Part shown: positions 26,055 to 34,999 of the stretch, one piece after another
Layout of the letters: every line of letters starts with the position of its first letter
How positions within the stretch are numbered: position 1 is the first letter of the stretch
Origin: Streptosporangium lutulentum
GTDB lineage: Bacteria > Actinomycetota > Actinomycetes > Streptosporangiales > Streptosporangiaceae
DNA: 64,000 nucleotides
Assembly (NCBI RefSeq): GCF_030811455.1
Contig: NZ_JAUSQU010000001.1
Location: 434,001-498,000, forward strand
Reading direction: 5' to 3'
The notes under the pieces: generated by a model
Told to the model about the DNA's origin: nothing
Database searches by the model: none
Seen by the model: the letters and a program-made list of their open reading frames with translations, nothing else
Translations under genes and position numbers: made by a program

Positions 26055-26095
26055 CGAAACCGCCCGAAGGGACACCCTCCCTCCGGGCGGTTTCG
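26055..26095 (+). terminator. Hairpin terminator after acnA
   Basis: CGAAACCGCCCG at 26055-26066 pairs perfectly with CGGGCGGTTTCG at 26084-26095 across a 17-base loop, 57 bases after the aconitase stop, and is followed by CGTTTCC. Confidence 0.8.
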
Positions 26096-26179
26096 CGTTT
26101 CCGCCGGTGTCCCCGCCACGTGGGCGGCCCTGCGGGCAGAGGAGATTGTCCACTCGCCCGATAGAGATGATCGGGTTCT

Positions 26180-26920
26180 ATGGTCCTCGTCATGAACGAC
26201 GAGGTTTTTACCCTGCTTTTGGTTGGTTTATCAGTTTTTGTCGGAGCCATCGTGCAAGGGGCGGTCGGCTTCGGCATGGGACTGGTGGCCGCGCCGATCA
26301 TCACGATGGTGAACCCCTCGGTCATGCCCGGGGCGATCCAGGTCGTGAACGTCACGCTGCCCCTGTTCACGCTGGCGGCCGAGTGGCGCAGGGTGGACTG
26401 GCGCGGGCTGGGTTTCGCGGTCCTCGGCAGGCTGCCGGGCAGCGTCCTCGGCGGCCTGGTCGTCGTCTACGTCTCCACCCAGGCCCTGGGCGTCTTCGTC
26501 GGCACGATGGTGCTTGTCGCGGTCGGCCTCACCGCCTGGGCGGTGACCGTGCCGCGCAACGGATGGACCATCACGGGAGCGGGTTTCGTCTCGGGGATCA
26601 CCGGCACGGCGACCGGGGTCGGCGGCCCGCCGATAGCGCTGGTCTACCAGAACGCCAAAGGGCCGCAGATCAGGGCCACGCTCGCGATGTTCTTCCTCCT
26701 CAGCGCGGCCCAGTCGCTGGGCATCCTCGCGCTCCTCGGCAAGCTCCCCGCGCAGGCGCTGACCTCCGGGGCACTGCTGATCCCGTTTCTCGTCGTGGGC
26801 TTCCTGGCGTCCAGGCCGTTGCGGCGCTTTCTGGACGGCGGGCGGGTCAGGGGCGCGATCCTCGCGCTGGCCGGAGTGTCCGCCCTGCTGCTGATCGCTA
26901 CGACTCTCCTTGAGGGGTGA
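26180..26920 (+). CDS. TauE/SafE-family sulfite or organic-anion exporter
   Basis: This 246-residue, roughly eight-helix membrane protein is annotated from ATG 26180; ATG 26192 (MNDEVFTLLL) is equally possible. Two family repeats are seen, the first with GAIVQGAVGFGMGLVAAPII near residue 22 and the second with SGITGTATGVGGPPIALVYQ near 140. The family exports sulfite, taurine-derived sulfoacetate or related anions. No sulfur genes adjoin, so the substrate is open. Confidence 0.85.
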   Translation: MVLVMNDEVFTLLLVGLSVFVGAIVQGAVGFGMGLVAAPIITMVNPSVMPGAIQVVNVTLPLFTLAAEWRRVDWRGLGFAVLGRLPGSVLGGLVVVYVSTQALGVFVGTMVLVAVGLTAWAVTVPRNGWTITGAGFVSGITGTATGVGGPPIALVYQNAKGPQIRATLAMFFLLSAAQSLGILALLGKLPAQALTSGALLIPFLVVGFLASRPLRRFLDGGRVRGAILALAGVSALLLIATTLLEG

Positions 26921-26974
26921 CCCCTGGCAGATCCGCTCACCGGCGGTGACGGCGCGGGCGAGCCGGAACGGTTG

Positions 26975-27580
26975 TCACTGGACGATCAGCCAGGCTCCGA
27001 GGCCGATCATGGCGGCTCCGGATAGGCGGCTGACGAGGCGCGCCGCGGCGGGCCGGCGGTGCAGGACGGTGCGGGTGAGGGCGCCCAGGCAGAGGTAGAA
27101 GAGGGCGCAGGTGGCCATGAAGGTCAGGCCGAGGACGCCGATCTGCCCGGCGACGGGCCAGGCGCCGTGCGGGTCGGTGAACTGCGGGAGCAGGGCGAGG
27201 AAGAGCAGCAGACCTTTGGGATTGAGGCCGCTGACGCCGATGCCCCGCAGGAAGGTGTTCCAGTCGGTGCCGGCCGGCCCGCCGGCCGGAGCGTCGGGTG
27301 TGGCGGGGTGGGCGAAGGTCATCGCGCCGTGCCACACCAGGTAGAGGCCGCCGACGAGGGTGAGGCCGGTCAGGGCGGCCGGGGATCCGGCGACCAGGGC
27401 CCCGACCCCGGCCGCGACGACGAGGGTGATCGCGGCGTAGCCGACGATCAGCCCGCTCACCGCCGGGTACACCGACCGGCCCCGCAGTCCGGCACCGATG
27501 GTGAAGGCCCAGTCCGCGCCCGGGACGACGATGAGCAGGAACGCGACCGCCCAGAAAGCGAGCACGGAGCTGGCGGCCAT
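26975..27580 (-). CDS. LysE-family amino acid exporter
   Basis: This 201-residue membrane protein starts at ATG 27580 behind AGGA. The family opening (FLLIVVPGADWAFTIGAGLR) and the mid-protein GVSGLNPKGLLLFLALLPQF are typical of LysE/RhtB exporters, which have about six helices. The divergent neighbour is an Lrp/AsnC regulator, the classic partner arrangement for controlled amino acid export. The transported amino acid cannot be named. Confidence 0.9.
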   Translation of the reverse strand: MAASSVLAFWAVAFLLIVVPGADWAFTIGAGLRGRSVYPAVSGLIVGYAAITLVVAAGVGALVAGSPAALTGLTLVGGLYLVWHGAMTFAHPATPDAPAGGPAGTDWNTFLRGIGVSGLNPKGLLLFLALLPQFTDPHGAWPVAGQIGVLGLTFMATCALFYLCLGALTRTVLHRRPAAARLVSRLSGAAMIGLGAWLIVQ

Positions 27581-27691
27581 GAGCGGATTCCTCCCGGTCG
27601 AGCAGCGAATATGGGAAGAATACGTTCAATGCGCCCAAAGGTGTTTCCAACTTTTCCCCGATGGGGCCGTACATGTGGAAGTATTTTCTAC
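27581..27691. promoter_or_regulatory. Shared LysE/Lrp divergent promoter
   Basis: This 111-base region is AT-richer than its surroundings. It contains GGAAGAATACG at 27613-27623 and GGAAGTATTTTC at 27677-27688, related half-sites that could serve as Lrp-type binding positions. The binding role is inference. Confidence 0.4.
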
Positions 27692-28144
27692 GTGGATGCG
27701 ATCGACCGGAAGATTCTTGCTGTGCTTCAGGAAGACGGCCGTCTGACGATCACGGAGCTCGCCGCACGGGTGGGGCTGAGTGTCTCGCCGTGCCACCGCC
27801 GGCTGCGGGAGCTGGAGCGCGGCGGGACGATCCGCGGCTACCGGGCGATCGTCGACGCGAGCGCCCTCGGCCTGACGTTCCAGGCGCTCGTCTTCGTCAC
27901 CATGCGCCAGGAGGACCGCGACACCCTGCTGGGCTTCGAGGAGGCCGTCGCGCGGGTGCCCGAGGTGGTGCAGGCGCAACGGCTGTTCGGCGACCCCGAC
28001 TACCTGCTGCGCATCGTCACCGCCGACCTGACCGCCTACCAGGAGCTGGAAGACGACGTCCTGTCCGCGCTCCCCGGCGTGCAACGCCTGAACTCCACCC
28101 TCGTCATGAAACACGTCGTGAACGACCGGCCCCTGCCCACCTGA
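27692..28144 (+). CDS. Lrp/AsnC-family transcriptional regulator
   Basis: This 150-residue regulator starts at GTG 27692 (VDAIDRKILAVLQEDGR). The winged helix spans residues 3-62 (LTITELAARVGLSVSPCHRR) and the ligand-binding RAM domain follows (FQALVFVTMRQEDRDTLLGF, FGDPDYLLRIVTADLTAYQE). It is divergent from the LysE exporter, which it probably activates in the presence of the exported amino acid. Confidence 0.9.
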   Translation: MDAIDRKILAVLQEDGRLTITELAARVGLSVSPCHRRLRELERGGTIRGYRAIVDASALGLTFQALVFVTMRQEDRDTLLGFEEAVARVPEVVQAQRLFGDPDYLLRIVTADLTAYQELEDDVLSALPGVQRLNSTLVMKHVVNDRPLPT

Positions 28145-28326
28145 CCTCGGACCAGGACGCCTGGTCCCGCCCGGACCCCGGGCACCGATCCTCACCCAAG
28201 CGCTGCCCGGTCCCATCCTTCCGGCATGTGAAACGGTGGCGAGAGGTGACGGCGCCCGAGCCTTTCCCGCGGCCGGGTGGCTTCCGGCGGGTCCGGCCTG
28301 TACGGCGCCGCTGACGTCGGGCCGGA

Positions 28327-29196
28327 CTAGCCGGAGAGGTGTTCGAGGAGGGCGAACCGCTGGGCGAACGCGGACATCTCCTCGCGTTGCCGGTCCGGTT
28401 CGGTGGCGGTGGCGCCCACGACGATGCGGGTCACGCCTTGCGCGGCGAATGCCTCGACCTGGTCGACGGTCATGTCGATCGACCCCGATCGCGTGTACTC
28501 CAGCGTTTCCGGGCTGCGGCCGGCTTCGACGGCGGCCGATCGGGCGAGGTCCAGCTGGACGGCGCGCTCGTCGGGATCGAGCGCGCCACCGGGGAAGTAG
28601 CCGTCGCCGCGTCGCCCGGCACGGCGTGCGGCCGCCCGGCTCGATCCGCCGATGTGGATCGGCAGGTGGGTGACCCCGTAGGGCTTCGGGAACTGGCACA
28701 GGTTGTCGAAGGCGAAGAACTCCCCGGCGAAGCCGACACCGTCTTCGCCGCCGCCCCAGAGCAGCCGCATCACGTCGATCGCCTCGTCGGCGCGACGGCC
28801 GCGGGTGCCGAAGTCGACCCCCATCGCCTGAGCCTCGCCGGGCAGGGCGCCGAGCCCCACGGTCAGCAGCCTCATCCGCCCCTTGGACAGCACGTCGACG
28901 GTCGCCAGGCGCTTGGCGAGGACCACCGGATGGTGGTACGGCAGCAGCAGCACACCCGTTCCGAGCAGGATCCGTCGCGTGGCCGCGGCGACGAAGCTCA
29001 GGCAATCGAGCGGATCGAAGTACGGCAGCGACGGGGGGAGTTCAAAGCGCCCGGCCGTCGCACCGGGATACAGCACGATGTGCTCGGGCAGGTACAGCGA
29101 CTCGAAGCCGCAGTCCTCGGCGTGCTGGGCGTAGGCCATGAGTTTGTCAGGGTCGATGCCGTAGTAGGGCGTGCTGTAGCTGACTGCGAACTTCAT
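28327..29196 (-). CDS. F420-dependent LLM-class oxidoreductase (TIGR03619-like)
   Basis: This 289-residue luciferase-like protein starts MKFAVSYSTPYYG at ATG 29196. Typical segments are CGFESLYLPEHIVLYPG near residue 30, RILLGTGVLLLPYHHPVVLA near 75, GRMRLLTVGLGALPGEAQAM near 108 and HIGGSSRAAARRAGRRGDGY near 180. It belongs to a different subfamily from the oxidoreductase at 9.4 kb. The substrate is unknown and no partner gene is linked. Confidence 0.87.
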   Translation of the reverse strand: MKFAVSYSTPYYGIDPDKLMAYAQHAEDCGFESLYLPEHIVLYPGATAGRFELPPSLPYFDPLDCLSFVAAATRRILLGTGVLLLPYHHPVVLAKRLATVDVLSKGRMRLLTVGLGALPGEAQAMGVDFGTRGRRADEAIDVMRLLWGGGEDGVGFAGEFFAFDNLCQFPKPYGVTHLPIHIGGSSRAAARRAGRRGDGYFPGGALDPDERAVQLDLARSAAVEAGRSPETLEYTRSGSIDMTVDQVEAFAAQGVTRIVVGATATEPDRQREEMSAFAQRFALLEHLSG

Positions 29197-29713
29197 CGTC
29201 GTTTCTCCGGTCGGTCAGCCGATGCGATGGGTGGGCGGTCGCCGGTCGGCGTGACCGGTATCGCGGAGGCGTCGTGGCCTCGTCATGCGTCGACGGCTTT
29301 CCCCACCTGCTTGTCGCAGCCACGTTAAAACCCTGTCGTCGGCGTCAAGGCAACGTGCGCCCGGTCACGACTGTGTCTCGCGGTCGTCATGCGCGAACCC
29401 CCGGGGTGGCCCCCGTCGCGGGCCACGGCTCACCTCGGCCCAGATCGGTGACGACGACCGTGACCAGGTGACAGCCGTCTCGGCGAATCACGATCGCGCG
29501 GAGCACCCGGGGTTAAGCGTGCGTTTCTGGATTGTTACCGGCCACAACAAACTTTACCTACAGGGGGTCTGGCGTTCCAGGCCAACGGCAGAATACGTTG
29601 CCGCAAACAACATTCAAAGGAACGGTGAGCCGAGACCCGGAGCGCCGTACCCGTGAATTCGGCATGCCGCACTCCCAGACCCCCCACCTTTTCGAAGAAA
29701 GGACCCGTGCATC
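29197..29713. other. Intergenic region upstream of the xyl operon
   Basis: No gene recognised. The right end (29515-29620) is AT-richer, with ACAACAAACTTTACC near 29545 and GCAAACAACATTCAAAGG near 29604. These similar A/C-rich motifs could be operator half-sites for the ROK repressor of the operon. The latter is about 100 bases before xylF. Role inferred from position only. Confidence 0.35.
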
Positions 29714-30838
29714 ATGCGCAAGGGGATCCTCAGCCTGACCGCCGCCGCCGCGGTAATGACCCTCGGCCTCACCGCCTGCGGGGGCGATGGTGACACCACC
29801 GCTGCCCCGAGTGGCGCAGCATCCTCCGGAAGCGCGTCCGCTCCCGCCGCCGCCGGCAAGGTCGGCGTCATCCTGCCGGACAGCAAGTCCTCCGCCCGCT
29901 GGGAGACCGCGGACCGCAAGTACCTGGAGGAGGCCTTCAAGGCCGCGGGCGTCGCCTACGACATCCAGAACGCGCAGGGTGACAAGACCCAGTTCCAGAC
30001 CATCGCCGACCAGATGATCACCAATGGCGCCACGGTCCTGATGATCGTCAACCTGGACAGCGGCACCGGCAAGGCCGTACTCGACAAGGCCAAGGCCCAG
30101 GGTGTGGCCACCATCGACTACGACCGCCTGACCCTGAACGGCGGCGCCTCCTACTACGTCAGCTTCGACAACACCAAGGTCGGCACCCTTCAGGGTGAGG
30201 GCCTGGTCAAGTGCCTGACCGACAAGAAGATCGAAAAGCCGATCGTGGCCGAGCTCAACGGCTCGCCCACCGACAACAACGCCACGCTGTTCAAGAACGG
30301 CTACGACGGCGTGCTCACGCCCAAGTACGACGCCAAGGAGTACGTCAAGGGCCCGGACCAGTCGGTTCCGGACTGGGACAACGCGCAGGCGGGCACGATC
30401 TTCGAGCAGATGCTCACCGAGCAGCCGAAGATCGCCGGCGTTCTCGCCGCCAACGACGGCCTGGGCAACGCCGCCATCGCGGTGCTGAAGAAGAACAGCC
30501 TCAACGGCAAGGTCCCGGTCACCGGCCAGGACGCCACCGTGCAGGGTCTGCAGAACATCCTCGCCGGCGACCAGTGCATGACGGTCTACAAGGCGATCAA
30601 GAAGGAGGCCGACGCGGCGTCCGCGCTCGCCATCGGCCTGGCCAAGGGTGAGAAGCCCACGGCGCCCGCGACGGTCAAGGACACCGAGAGCGGCGCCGAC
30701 GTGCCCGCCGTCCTCCTCGACCCGCAGGCCATCTTCTTCGACAACGTGAAGGACGTCGTCGCGGACGGCTACGTGACCAAGGACGAGCTGTGCACCGGCG
30801 AGTTCGCCGCCAAGTGCACCGAGGCCGGAATCCAGTAA
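29714..30838 (+). CDS. xylF: Xylose-type ABC transporter substrate-binding lipoprotein
   Basis: This 374-residue lipoprotein starts at ATG 29714. The signal peptide ends in a lipobox (GLTAC, Cys near residue 22), followed by a Ser/Ala-rich spacer. The periplasmic-binding-protein fold follows: KVGVILPDSKSSARWETADR, IADQMITNGATVLMIVNLDS, ATIDYDRLTLNGGASYYVSF and AANDGLGNAAIAVLKKN. These align with XylF of the D-xylose system. It is the first gene of a sugar ABC operon. A pentose is the likely ligand; the exact sugar is inferred. Confidence 0.82.
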   Translation: MRKGILSLTAAAAVMTLGLTACGGDGDTTAAPSGAASSGSASAPAAAGKVGVILPDSKSSARWETADRKYLEEAFKAAGVAYDIQNAQGDKTQFQTIADQMITNGATVLMIVNLDSGTGKAVLDKAKAQGVATIDYDRLTLNGGASYYVSFDNTKVGTLQGEGLVKCLTDKKIEKPIVAELNGSPTDNNATLFKNGYDGVLTPKYDAKEYVKGPDQSVPDWDNAQAGTIFEQMLTEQPKIAGVLAANDGLGNAAIAVLKKNSLNGKVPVTGQDATVQGLQNILAGDQCMTVYKAIKKEADAASALAIGLAKGEKPTAPATVKDTESGADVPAVLLDPQAIFFDNVKDVVADGYVTKDELCTGEFAAKCTEAGIQ

Positions 30839-30844
30839 CGCGCT

Positions 30845-30888
30845 GAGGGGGGTACGGCCGGTGACCTTCACGCCGGCCGTACCCCCTC
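30845..30888 (+). terminator. Intercistronic hairpin between xylF and xylG
   Basis: A stem of about 16 bp (30845-30861 with 30873-30888, one bulged G) starts 6 bases after the xylF stop. Such hairpins commonly stabilise the binding-protein message and reduce read-through into the ATPase and permease genes. Confidence 0.7.
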
Positions 30889-31018
30889 GGCCCGGGTGCG
30901 GCGGCGGTGCCCCCAGGGACGAGGAAATGCGCGTGACGAGCACTTCCGAGCGACGAGGGAAGGCACACGCCTCAGACGCCCGGGCCTCGCTACGGGAAAT
31001 GAACACAGGGAGCACCTA

Positions 31019-31783
31019 ATGACCCCCGTACTGGAACTTCGTGGGATCGACAAGAGTTTCGGTCCCGTACAGGTCCTGCACGACGTCGACTTCTCCGTCC
31101 ATCTCGGAGAGGTGACCGCGCTGGTCGGAGACAACGGCGCAGGCAAGTCCACCCTCGTCAAGTGCGTCGGCGGGATCTACCCGATCGACTCCGGCGAATA
31201 CCTGTTCGACGGCAAGCCCGTCCAGGTTCACAGCCCACGCGACGCCGGCGCCCTGGGCATCGAGATCGTCTACCAGGACCTCGCGCTCTGCGACAACCTC
31301 GACATCGTCCAGAACATGTTCCTCGGCCGCGAGCAGAAGCGCGGCCTCGTCCTCGACGAGGACACCATGGAGGAGATGGCGGCCAGAACGCTGGAGAGCC
31401 TGTCGGTCAGGACGGTCAAGTCCATCCGCCAGCTCGTCGCCAGCCTCTCCGGCGGACAGCGGCAGACCGTGGCCATCGCCAAGGCCGTGCTCTGGAACGG
31501 CAAGGTCGTCATCCTCGACGAGCCGACCGCCGCGCTCGGCGTCGCGCAGACGGCCCAGGTGCTGGAGCTGGTCCGCCGCCTCGCCGACCAGGGACTGGCC
31601 GTCGTCCTGATCTCGCACAACATGAACGACGTGTTCGCCGTGTCCGACCGGATCGCCACCCTCTACCTCGGCCGGATGGCGGCCCAGGTGAAGACCTCGG
31701 ACGTCACCCACGCGCAGGTCGTCGAACTGATCACCTCTGGCCGCAGCGGGGACCTCGGCCTCACCAACGGAGTCACCGTATGA
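31019..31783 (+). CDS. xylG: Sugar ABC transporter ATP-binding protein
   Basis: This 254-residue single-cassette ATPase starts at ATG 31019 behind AGGGAG. Walker A is GDNGAGKST near residue 40, the signature is LSGGQRQTVAIAKA near 142, and Walker B is VVILDEPTAALG near 162, with the H-loop in VLISHNMND. E. coli XylG has two fused cassettes of about 510 residues; this protein has one, as is common for actinobacterial homologs. The stop overlaps the permease start (ATGA). Confidence 0.87.
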   Translation: MTPVLELRGIDKSFGPVQVLHDVDFSVHLGEVTALVGDNGAGKSTLVKCVGGIYPIDSGEYLFDGKPVQVHSPRDAGALGIEIVYQDLALCDNLDIVQNMFLGREQKRGLVLDEDTMEEMAARTLESLSVRTVKSIRQLVASLSGGQRQTVAIAKAVLWNGKVVILDEPTAALGVAQTAQVLELVRRLADQGLAVVLISHNMNDVFAVSDRIATLYLGRMAAQVKTSDVTHAQVVELITSGRSGDLGLTNGVTV

Positions 31784-33027
31784 CCGCCACGATTTCCCCG
31801 AAGCGTGCGCACGAGGCGCCCTCGATCAGGACCAACGTCCGCGGTTACGCGGAGCGGGTCCGCGGCGGCGACATGGGCGCGCTACCCGCCGTGTTCGGCA
31901 TCGTCGTGCTCTGCACGATCTTCGCCGTCCTGCGGCCCTCCTTCCTGACCACCGGCAACTTCGCGAACCTGTTCACCCAGGGCGCCGCGGTCACCGTGAT
32001 CGCCATGGGCCTGGTCTTCGTGCTGCTCCTCGGCGAGATCGACCTGTCGGCGGGCTTCGCCAGCGGCGTCTGCGCCGCGGTGCTCGCGATCATGCTCAGC
32101 AGCCAGGGACTGCCCTGGTACGTGGCGGTGGGCGCGGCCATTCTCACCGGCGTGGTGATCGGCACCACCCTCGGCGCCATCGTCGCGAAACTCGGCATCC
32201 CGTCCTTCGTGGTGACGCTCGCCGCCTTCCTGGCCTTCCAGGGACTCGTCCTGCTGCTGGTCCAGGGCGGCACCATCATCGCCATCCGCGACGAGACGAT
32301 CCTCGCCATCGCCAACAAGAACCTCCCGCCCGTGCTGGGCTGGATCCTGCTGGCCGCCTGCGTCGCCGCCTACGCGGGACTCCAGCTGCTGCGCGCCCGC
32401 AAGCGCGCCGCCCGGGGCCTGACCTCCGACCCGATCTCGCTGATCGCGGTCCGGGTGGGCTCCCTCACGCTGCTCGGCGGGCTCGCGGTCTACTTCCTCA
32501 ACCTGGAGCGCAGCCGCAACCCCGCGGTCGTCTCGCTCGCGGGCGTGCCGATCGTGGTGCCCATCATCGTGGTGCTGCTGCTGGTCCTGACGTTCGTGCT
32601 GCGCCGTACCGCGTTCGGACGCCACCTCTACGCGGTCGGCGGCAACGCCGAGGCCGCGCGCCGGGCGGGCATCAACGTCGACCGGATGAAGATCAGCGCC
32701 TTCGTGATCTGCTCCTCGATGGCCGCCGTCGGCGGCATCATGGCAGCCTCCCGGGCCAGCTCCGTCGACCCCAACACCGGCGGCAGCAACGTGCTGCTCT
32801 ACGCGGTCGGCGCCGCCGTCATCGGCGGCACGAGCCTGTTCGGCGGCAAGGGCCGGGTGCTGGACGCCGTCCTCGGCGGCGCCGTGGTCGCGATCATCGA
32901 GAACGGCATGGGCCTGATGGGCTACAGCGCCGGCATCAAGTTCATGGTCACCGGCTCGGTCCTGCTGCTGGCCGCCATGGTGGACGCGCTGTCCCGCAAG
33001 CGGGCGGCCGCCACTGGTCTAAGGTGA
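31780..33027 (+). CDS. xylH: Sugar ABC transporter permease (XylH-like)
   Basis: This 415-residue membrane protein starts at ATG 31780, overlapping xylG by 4 bases. It has about ten helices. Family motifs are VTVIAMGLVFVLLLGEIDLS near residue 67, KLGIPSFVVTLAAFLAFQGL near 137, the cytoplasmic YAVGGNAEAARRAGINVDRM near 282 and GGTSLFGGKGRVLDAVLGG near 349. These are typical of the ribose/xylose-type BPD_transp_2 permeases. It forms the membrane pore of the XylFGH system. Confidence 0.87.
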   Translation: MTATISPKRAHEAPSIRTNVRGYAERVRGGDMGALPAVFGIVVLCTIFAVLRPSFLTTGNFANLFTQGAAVTVIAMGLVFVLLLGEIDLSAGFASGVCAAVLAIMLSSQGLPWYVAVGAAILTGVVIGTTLGAIVAKLGIPSFVVTLAAFLAFQGLVLLLVQGGTIIAIRDETILAIANKNLPPVLGWILLAACVAAYAGLQLLRARKRAARGLTSDPISLIAVRVGSLTLLGGLAVYFLNLERSRNPAVVSLAGVPIVVPIIVVLLLVLTFVLRRTAFGRHLYAVGGNAEAARRAGINVDRMKISAFVICSSMAAVGGIMAASRASSVDPNTGGSNVLLYAVGAAVIGGTSLFGGKGRVLDAVLGGAVVAIIENGMGLMGYSAGIKFMVTGSVLLLAAMVDALSRKRAAATGLR

Positions 33028-33062
33028 TCAGCGACCTCGATCCACCGAAGGAATCCCACGCG

Positions 33063-34265
33063 ATGCGGGCAGGCCCCTCTCAAGAGGAGATCCGGCGCCA
33101 CAATCTTGGTGCTCTGCTCCGTCACGTCCATCTTGGCGGGCCGACCTCGCGCGCGGAACTCACCAGCCGGATGGGGCTCAACCGCAGTACGATCATGGCC
33201 CTCACGGCGGACCTGACCGCCGCGGGCCTGGTCAGGGAGGAACTCCCCAGGGAGACGGGCAGGGCCGGACGTCCGTCCCTGGTGGTGCGCCCGGAGTCGG
33301 CGAGGGTCTACGTGTTCGCCCTGGACGTGGGTGTCGACCGCCTGGTCGCCGCCCGCGTCGGCCTGGGCGGCACGATCCTGGACCGGCGGGAGACGGTACG
33401 GCGGCGCGGCGCCTTCTCCCTGGAGGAGATCGTCGGGCCGCTGGCCTCCTTCGCGCGGCAGATGCACCGCAAGACCCGGCCCGACACGGTGTGTGTCGGG
33501 GTGGCGGCCGCCTTCTCCGGAGGGGTGGCCCGCGGCGACGGCGTCGTCAGGTTCGGGCCGAACATGGGGGCGGTGGACGTGCCGTTCGCCGACGAGATGG
33601 CCCGGAGGCTGGCGTTCGGCCTGCCGGTCATGGTCGGCAACGACGCCAACCTCGCCGCTCTCGCCGAGCACACCCGCGGGGTCGGCGTCGGCTGCCGCGA
33701 TCTCGTCTACCTCCACGGCGACGTCGGCATCGGCGGCGGAGTGATCGTCAACGGCCAGCTCCTCGGCGGCTACGGGGGATTCGGCGGCGAGGTCGGGCAC
33801 ATGGTCGTCAACCCCAAGGGCCGCTCCTGCGGGTGCGGCTCGCTCGGCTGCCTGGAGGCCGAGGTGGGGGAGCGGGCCCTGCTCGAATCCGCCGGCCTCT
33901 TCGGCTCCGGCGTCGGCAGGGACGCCGTCCGCGCCGTGGTCGACGCCGCCGACCGCGGCGACATCGGCGCCCAGGCCGCTCTGAGCCGCGTCGGCGACTG
34001 GCTCGGCCTGGGCGTCGCCAACCTGGTCAACATCTTCAACCCCGAGATGGTCGTGTTCGGGGGCATGCTCCGGGAGATCTATCTCGGCTCCGCGGCGCAG
34101 GTCCGCAGCCGCCTCGCCGTCGACGCCCTCCCCACCTGCCGCGACACCCTCCGCCTGCGCACCTCGGCCCTCGGCGACGACGCCACCCTCGTAGGCGCCG
34201 CCGAACTGGCCTTCGCCCAGGTTCTCGCCGACCCCATCGAGGTCCTCGCCCGCGCCGGCTCCTGA
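33063..34265 (+). CDS. ROK-family transcriptional repressor
   Basis: The 400-residue regulator is started at ATG 33063, nine bases from GAAGGAA; a GTG at 33024 overlapping xylH lacks a site. The N-terminal winged helix is at residues 10-70 (LGGPTSRAELTSRMGLNRST). The ROK sugar-kinase-like domain follows with VGNDANLAALAEH near 190 and the zinc motif CGCGSLGCLEAE near 260. It ends the xylFGH operon, so it is likely its repressor, responding to the imported pentose or a phosphate of it. Confidence 0.88.
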   Translation: MRAGPSQEEIRRHNLGALLRHVHLGGPTSRAELTSRMGLNRSTIMALTADLTAAGLVREELPRETGRAGRPSLVVRPESARVYVFALDVGVDRLVAARVGLGGTILDRRETVRRRGAFSLEEIVGPLASFARQMHRKTRPDTVCVGVAAAFSGGVARGDGVVRFGPNMGAVDVPFADEMARRLAFGLPVMVGNDANLAALAEHTRGVGVGCRDLVYLHGDVGIGGGVIVNGQLLGGYGGFGGEVGHMVVNPKGRSCGCGSLGCLEAEVGERALLESAGLFGSGVGRDAVRAVVDAADRGDIGAQAALSRVGDWLGLGVANLVNIFNPEMVVFGGMLREIYLGSAAQVRSRLAVDALPTCRDTLRLRTSALGDDATLVGAAELAFAQVLADPIEVLARAGS

Positions 34266-34384
34266 GCCTCCCCCGTACGGCTCCCGCCGGCCGCCCCCGT
34301 CCTTTCGCGCGGTCGTTCCCCCGCGCGGGCCCGCCGCCGACCGGCGGCACCCCGCGTCTCCGGGGCGCCGCCGGTCGGCACGCG

Positions 34385-34741
34385 TTACCTGACCAGGCCG
34401 GAGACCAGGTTGCGCAGCTCGATGTGCCCGGCCTTGAGCTCGGCCACATCACCCTCGACCCGCTTCATCGAAACCTCAAGATTCCCGACGGAGCGCTTGA
34501 CCGTGCCGAGCTCCTCTCGGAGTTCGGCGTGGCCCGCCCGCATCTCGGCCCGGAGCTCGTTCGTGGTCGTACGGAGCTCGTTCGTGGTGGCCCGGAGCTC
34601 GTGCGTGGTCGTGCGGAGGTCGTTGAGGATGATCATGATCGCCGCCGTCGTGGCCCGATGCTCCCTGGACTCCTCGCGGAGCAGAACGATCTCGCCCTCC
34701 ACGATCTTTACCCGCGTTTCCATGTTCGCGTCCAACGCCAT
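34385..34741 (-). CDS. Heptad-repeat coiled-coil protein
   Basis: This 118-residue protein starts at ATG 34741, with GAGGAG close upstream; ATG 34723 is an alternative. Nearly the whole chain is predicted coiled coil. Residues about 42-68 contain near-identical 7-residue units (LRTTTHE, LRATTNE, LRTTTNE, LRAEMRA), followed by further heptads to the C-terminus. It has no membrane segment. Similar small coiled-coil proteins occur in actinomycetes with unknown function. It stands alone. Confidence 0.7.
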   Translation of the reverse strand: MALDANMETRVKIVEGEIVLLREESREHRATTAAIMIILNDLRTTTHELRATTNELRTTTNELRAEMRAGHAELREELGTVKRSVGNLEVSMKRVEGDVAELKAGHIELRNLVSGLVR

Positions 34742-34999
34742 CTCTCCTCGCAGTCGAACAGTAGGGGGAACCAGACCTGGCGGTCGATGACACGTGGAGG
34801 GCGCTCAGGTGGTGGCACCAGACTACGCACGGTCAATGGGACTTCGCCATTCGTGATCGAGCCCGGGGGTGTCGGCCGCGGCCCGGTCCGGGGTGGCGGG
34901 AATTCCATCGGGTGGAAAGGAACCGTTCCCCGGGCGGAAGCGATTGTACGGGTGACGGCCGGGCGATCCCGGATGAGAGCGCGGAGAGGGGCGTGGGAG

